Assembly: GCF_004348985.1 (NCBI RefSeq)
Contig: NZ_SMKW01000013.1
Coordinates: 89,422-153,421 of the forward strand
Origin: Saccharopolyspora elongata
GTDB lineage: Bacteria > Actinomycetota > Actinomycetes > Mycobacteriales > Pseudonocardiaceae
Direction of reading: 5' to 3'
Length of the DNA stretch: 64,000 nucleotides
Made by a program: the position numbers and the translations under genes. Under the pieces are notes generated by a model, which was not told the origin of the DNA, did no database searches, and was given only the letters and a program-made list of their open reading frames with translations. Shown in pieces: positions 62,566 through 64,000 of this stretch. The stretch's first letter is position 1. The number at the start of each line of letters is the position of its first letter.

Positions 62566-62572
62566 TCAGCGC

Positions 62573-64000
62573 GTGTCGGTGAGTGCCGAGCCGGCGGTTG
62601 AGCCCGCCGGTCCGGTCAAGCCGCGCGGCAGGGTCGCCCGGACCGCGGTGCTGGTGGCCGTTTTCATCTGCGCCGCCTGCGGTCTGGTCTACGAGCTGGC
62701 GCTGGTCGCGCTCGGCAGCTACCTGATCGGCGACACCGTCGGCCAGGCGTCGATCGTGCTGTCCCTGATGGTGTTCGCGATGGGCGTCGGCGCGCTCGCC
62801 GCGAAACCCCTGCAGCGCTGGGCGGCTCCGGCGTTCGCGGGCATCGAGCTGCTGCTCGCGCTGCTCGGCGGGATCAGCGTGCTCGGGCTGTACGCCGCGT
62901 TCGCGTGGCTGAGCCTGTACATGCCCGCGCTGATCGCCACCGCGCTCGTGCTCGGCGTGCTGATCGGCGCGGAGATCCCGCTGTTGATGGTGCTGCTGCA
63001 GCGGATCCGGCGGCAGGACGCGGGTTCCGCGGTCGCCGACCTGTTCGCGGCCGACTACGTCGGCGGTCTCGTCGGTGGGCTGGCGTTCCCGTTCCTGCTG
63101 CTGCCGCTGTTCGGGCAGGTGCAGGGCGCGTTGCTGGTCGGCGTGGTCAACGCCGCCGCCGGCATCGGGCTGGTGCTGACCGTCTTCCGCCGGGAGCTCT
63201 CCAAGCGCGCGACGTTGCTGCTGACCGGGGCGACCGTGCTGGTCGGCGGCGTGCTCGTTGGGGCTTACGCGTTCGCCGACGACTTCGAGGTCACCGCGCG
63301 CCAGGCGCTGTACGCGGACCCCGTGGTGCATTCGGAGCGCACGCCGTACCAGGACGTCGTGCTGACCGAGTCGGTTTCGCTGAACGGGAACAGCGATACC
63401 CGGCTGTACCTCAACGGAGACCTGCAGTTCAGCTCGATGGACGAGTACCGGTACCACGAGGCGCTGGTGCACCCGGCGATGGCCGGGCCGCGGGAGCGGG
63501 TGCTCGTGCTGGGCGGCGGCGACGGCCTGGCGCTGCGAGAGGTGCTGCGGTACCCGGATGTTCGCGAGGCCACCCTGGTGGACCTGGACCCGGCGGTGCT
63601 GGAGCTGGCGCGCACCGATCCTCGAGTGTCCACTTTGAACAAGGACGCCTTCGCGGACCCGCGGGTGCGGGCGATCGCGGCGGACGCCTTCAGCTGGCTG
63701 CGGGACAACCGCGAACGCTACGACGTGGTGCTCGTGGACATGCCCGATGCGGACTCCACGGCGACGGCGAAGCTGTACTCGACGGAGTTCTACGGCCTGG
63801 TCCGGCACGCGATGTCGGAGAACGCGCGAGTGGTGGTGCAGGCGGGGTCGCCGTTCTTCGCGCCGAAGGCGTTCTGGTGCATCGAGTCGACGATGAGGTC
63901 GGCGGGCCTGAACACGGTCCCGTACCAGATCGCGATGCCCAGCTTCGGCGAATGGGGCTTCCACCTGGCCAACGCGACCCCCACTCAACCACCCCCAACC
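62573..64000 (+). CDS. Membrane-fused spermidine synthase-like protein (3' end outside window)
   Basis: 476 codons visible from GTG 62573, cut by the right edge. About seven to eight N-terminal helices (start TAVLVAVFICAACGLVYELA) precede a cytosolic polyamine aminopropyltransferase-type domain from about residue 240: YQDVVLTES, LYLNGDLQFSSMDEYRYHEA, SAM-type motif VLVLGGGDGLALREVLRYPD, VDLDPAVLELAR, VVLVDMPDADSTATAKLYS. The GGGDG and D-x-x-D motifs are intact, so transfer activity is likely, but whether the product is spermidine is unknown. Confidence 0.9.
   Translation, partial: MSVSAEPAVEPAGPVKPRGRVARTAVLVAVFICAACGLVYELALVALGSYLIGDTVGQASIVLSLMVFAMGVGALAAKPLQRWAAPAFAGIELLLALLGGISVLGLYAAFAWLSLYMPALIATALVLGVLIGAEIPLLMVLLQRIRRQDAGSAVADLFAADYVGGLVGGLAFPFLLLPLFGQVQGALLVGVVNAAAGIGLVLTVFRRELSKRATLLLTGATVLVGGVLVGAYAFADDFEVTARQALYADPVVHSERTPYQDVVLTESVSLNGNSDTRLYLNGDLQFSSMDEYRYHEALVHPAMAGPRERVLVLGGGDGLALREVLRYPDVREATLVDLDPAVLELARTDPRVSTLNKDAFADPRVRAIAADAFSWLRDNRERYDVVLVDMPDADSTATAKLYSTEFYGLVRHAMSENARVVVQAGSPFFAPKAFWCIESTMRSAGLNTVPYQIAMPSFGEWGFHLANATPTQPPPT

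Overview
The window is 64 kb of high-GC actinobacterial chromosome, most likely from a Saccharopolyspora-like member of the Pseudonocardiales. The evidence is strong GC bias at third codon positions, many GTG starts, Lsr2, CarD, two DUF5753/DUF397 modules and an IdeR-type iron box. The gene order lysS-lsr2-clpC ... mhuD ... mutY-(membrane protein)-disA-radA-lpqE-carD-ispD-ispF-cysS-rlmB follows the Mycobacterium tuberculosis Rv3598c-Rv3579c block. It is interrupted here by accessory genes. This is chromosomal backbone, not a plasmid or prophage: no integrase, transposase, CRISPR array or phage structural gene was seen.

Layout. 1-8.8 kb: end of lysS, lsr2, an iron-box-controlled siderophore permease operon, clpC, and a broken DUF5753 regulator with its DUF397 partner. 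8.9-18 kb: dedA, a large BTAD/NB-ARC regulator, a drrAB exporter whose ATPase gene has an amber codon, a secreted-type EEP phosphatase, mhuD and an unknown acidic protein. 18-33 kb: a YhgE/Pip-type exporter with an unusual ATPase, a 2'-5' RNA ligase-like gene, mutY, disA (frameshifted), radA, lpqE, carD, ispDF, a HAD hydrolase, cysS, rlmB and a DUF2510 protein. 33-41 kb: an MBOAT acyltransferase and a distant AlgJ-like partner, separated by a low-complexity surface protein, an epoxide-hydrolase-like gene with a divergent TetR, and small genes. 41-44.5 kb: ectoine/hydroxyectoine genes ectABC-ectD. 44.8-52.3 kb: trypsin-like protease, a tiny LAxTG protein, DUF3099, DUF2127, a GH18 chitinase, an imine-reductase-like enzyme, TetR, a Tat-lipoprotein metallohydrolase and a three-gene orphan operon. 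52.4-60 kb: an intact DUF5753/DUF397 pair, tRNA-Thr(TGT), a ThrE-like exporter, otsA and an otsB-GH15 fusion. 60-64 kb: a DUF4178-DUF4247-membrane protein-DUF350-spermidine synthase operon cut by the right edge.

How the genes work together. Iron supply (siderophore permease, MhuD), osmoprotection (ectoine, hydroxyectoine, trehalose), genome upkeep (MutY, RadA, DisA) and envelope modification are the main themes. The polyamine-synthase/DUF350 operon at the right end is the best candidate for a poorly described system.

Two features cut across the window. First, nearly every convergent gene junction, and many other 3' ends, carry near-perfect palindromes from several recurring sequence families. 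One of these (ends CGTGAGTG/CACTCACG, loop near CTATNGCGAC) occurs eight times. Second, three genes are broken by a single change (TGA in DUF5753, TAG at the Q-loop of DrrA, a frameshift in disA). This could be real decay or assembly error and needs read-level checking. All start sites, operators and family names here were read by eye; no search or alignment was run.
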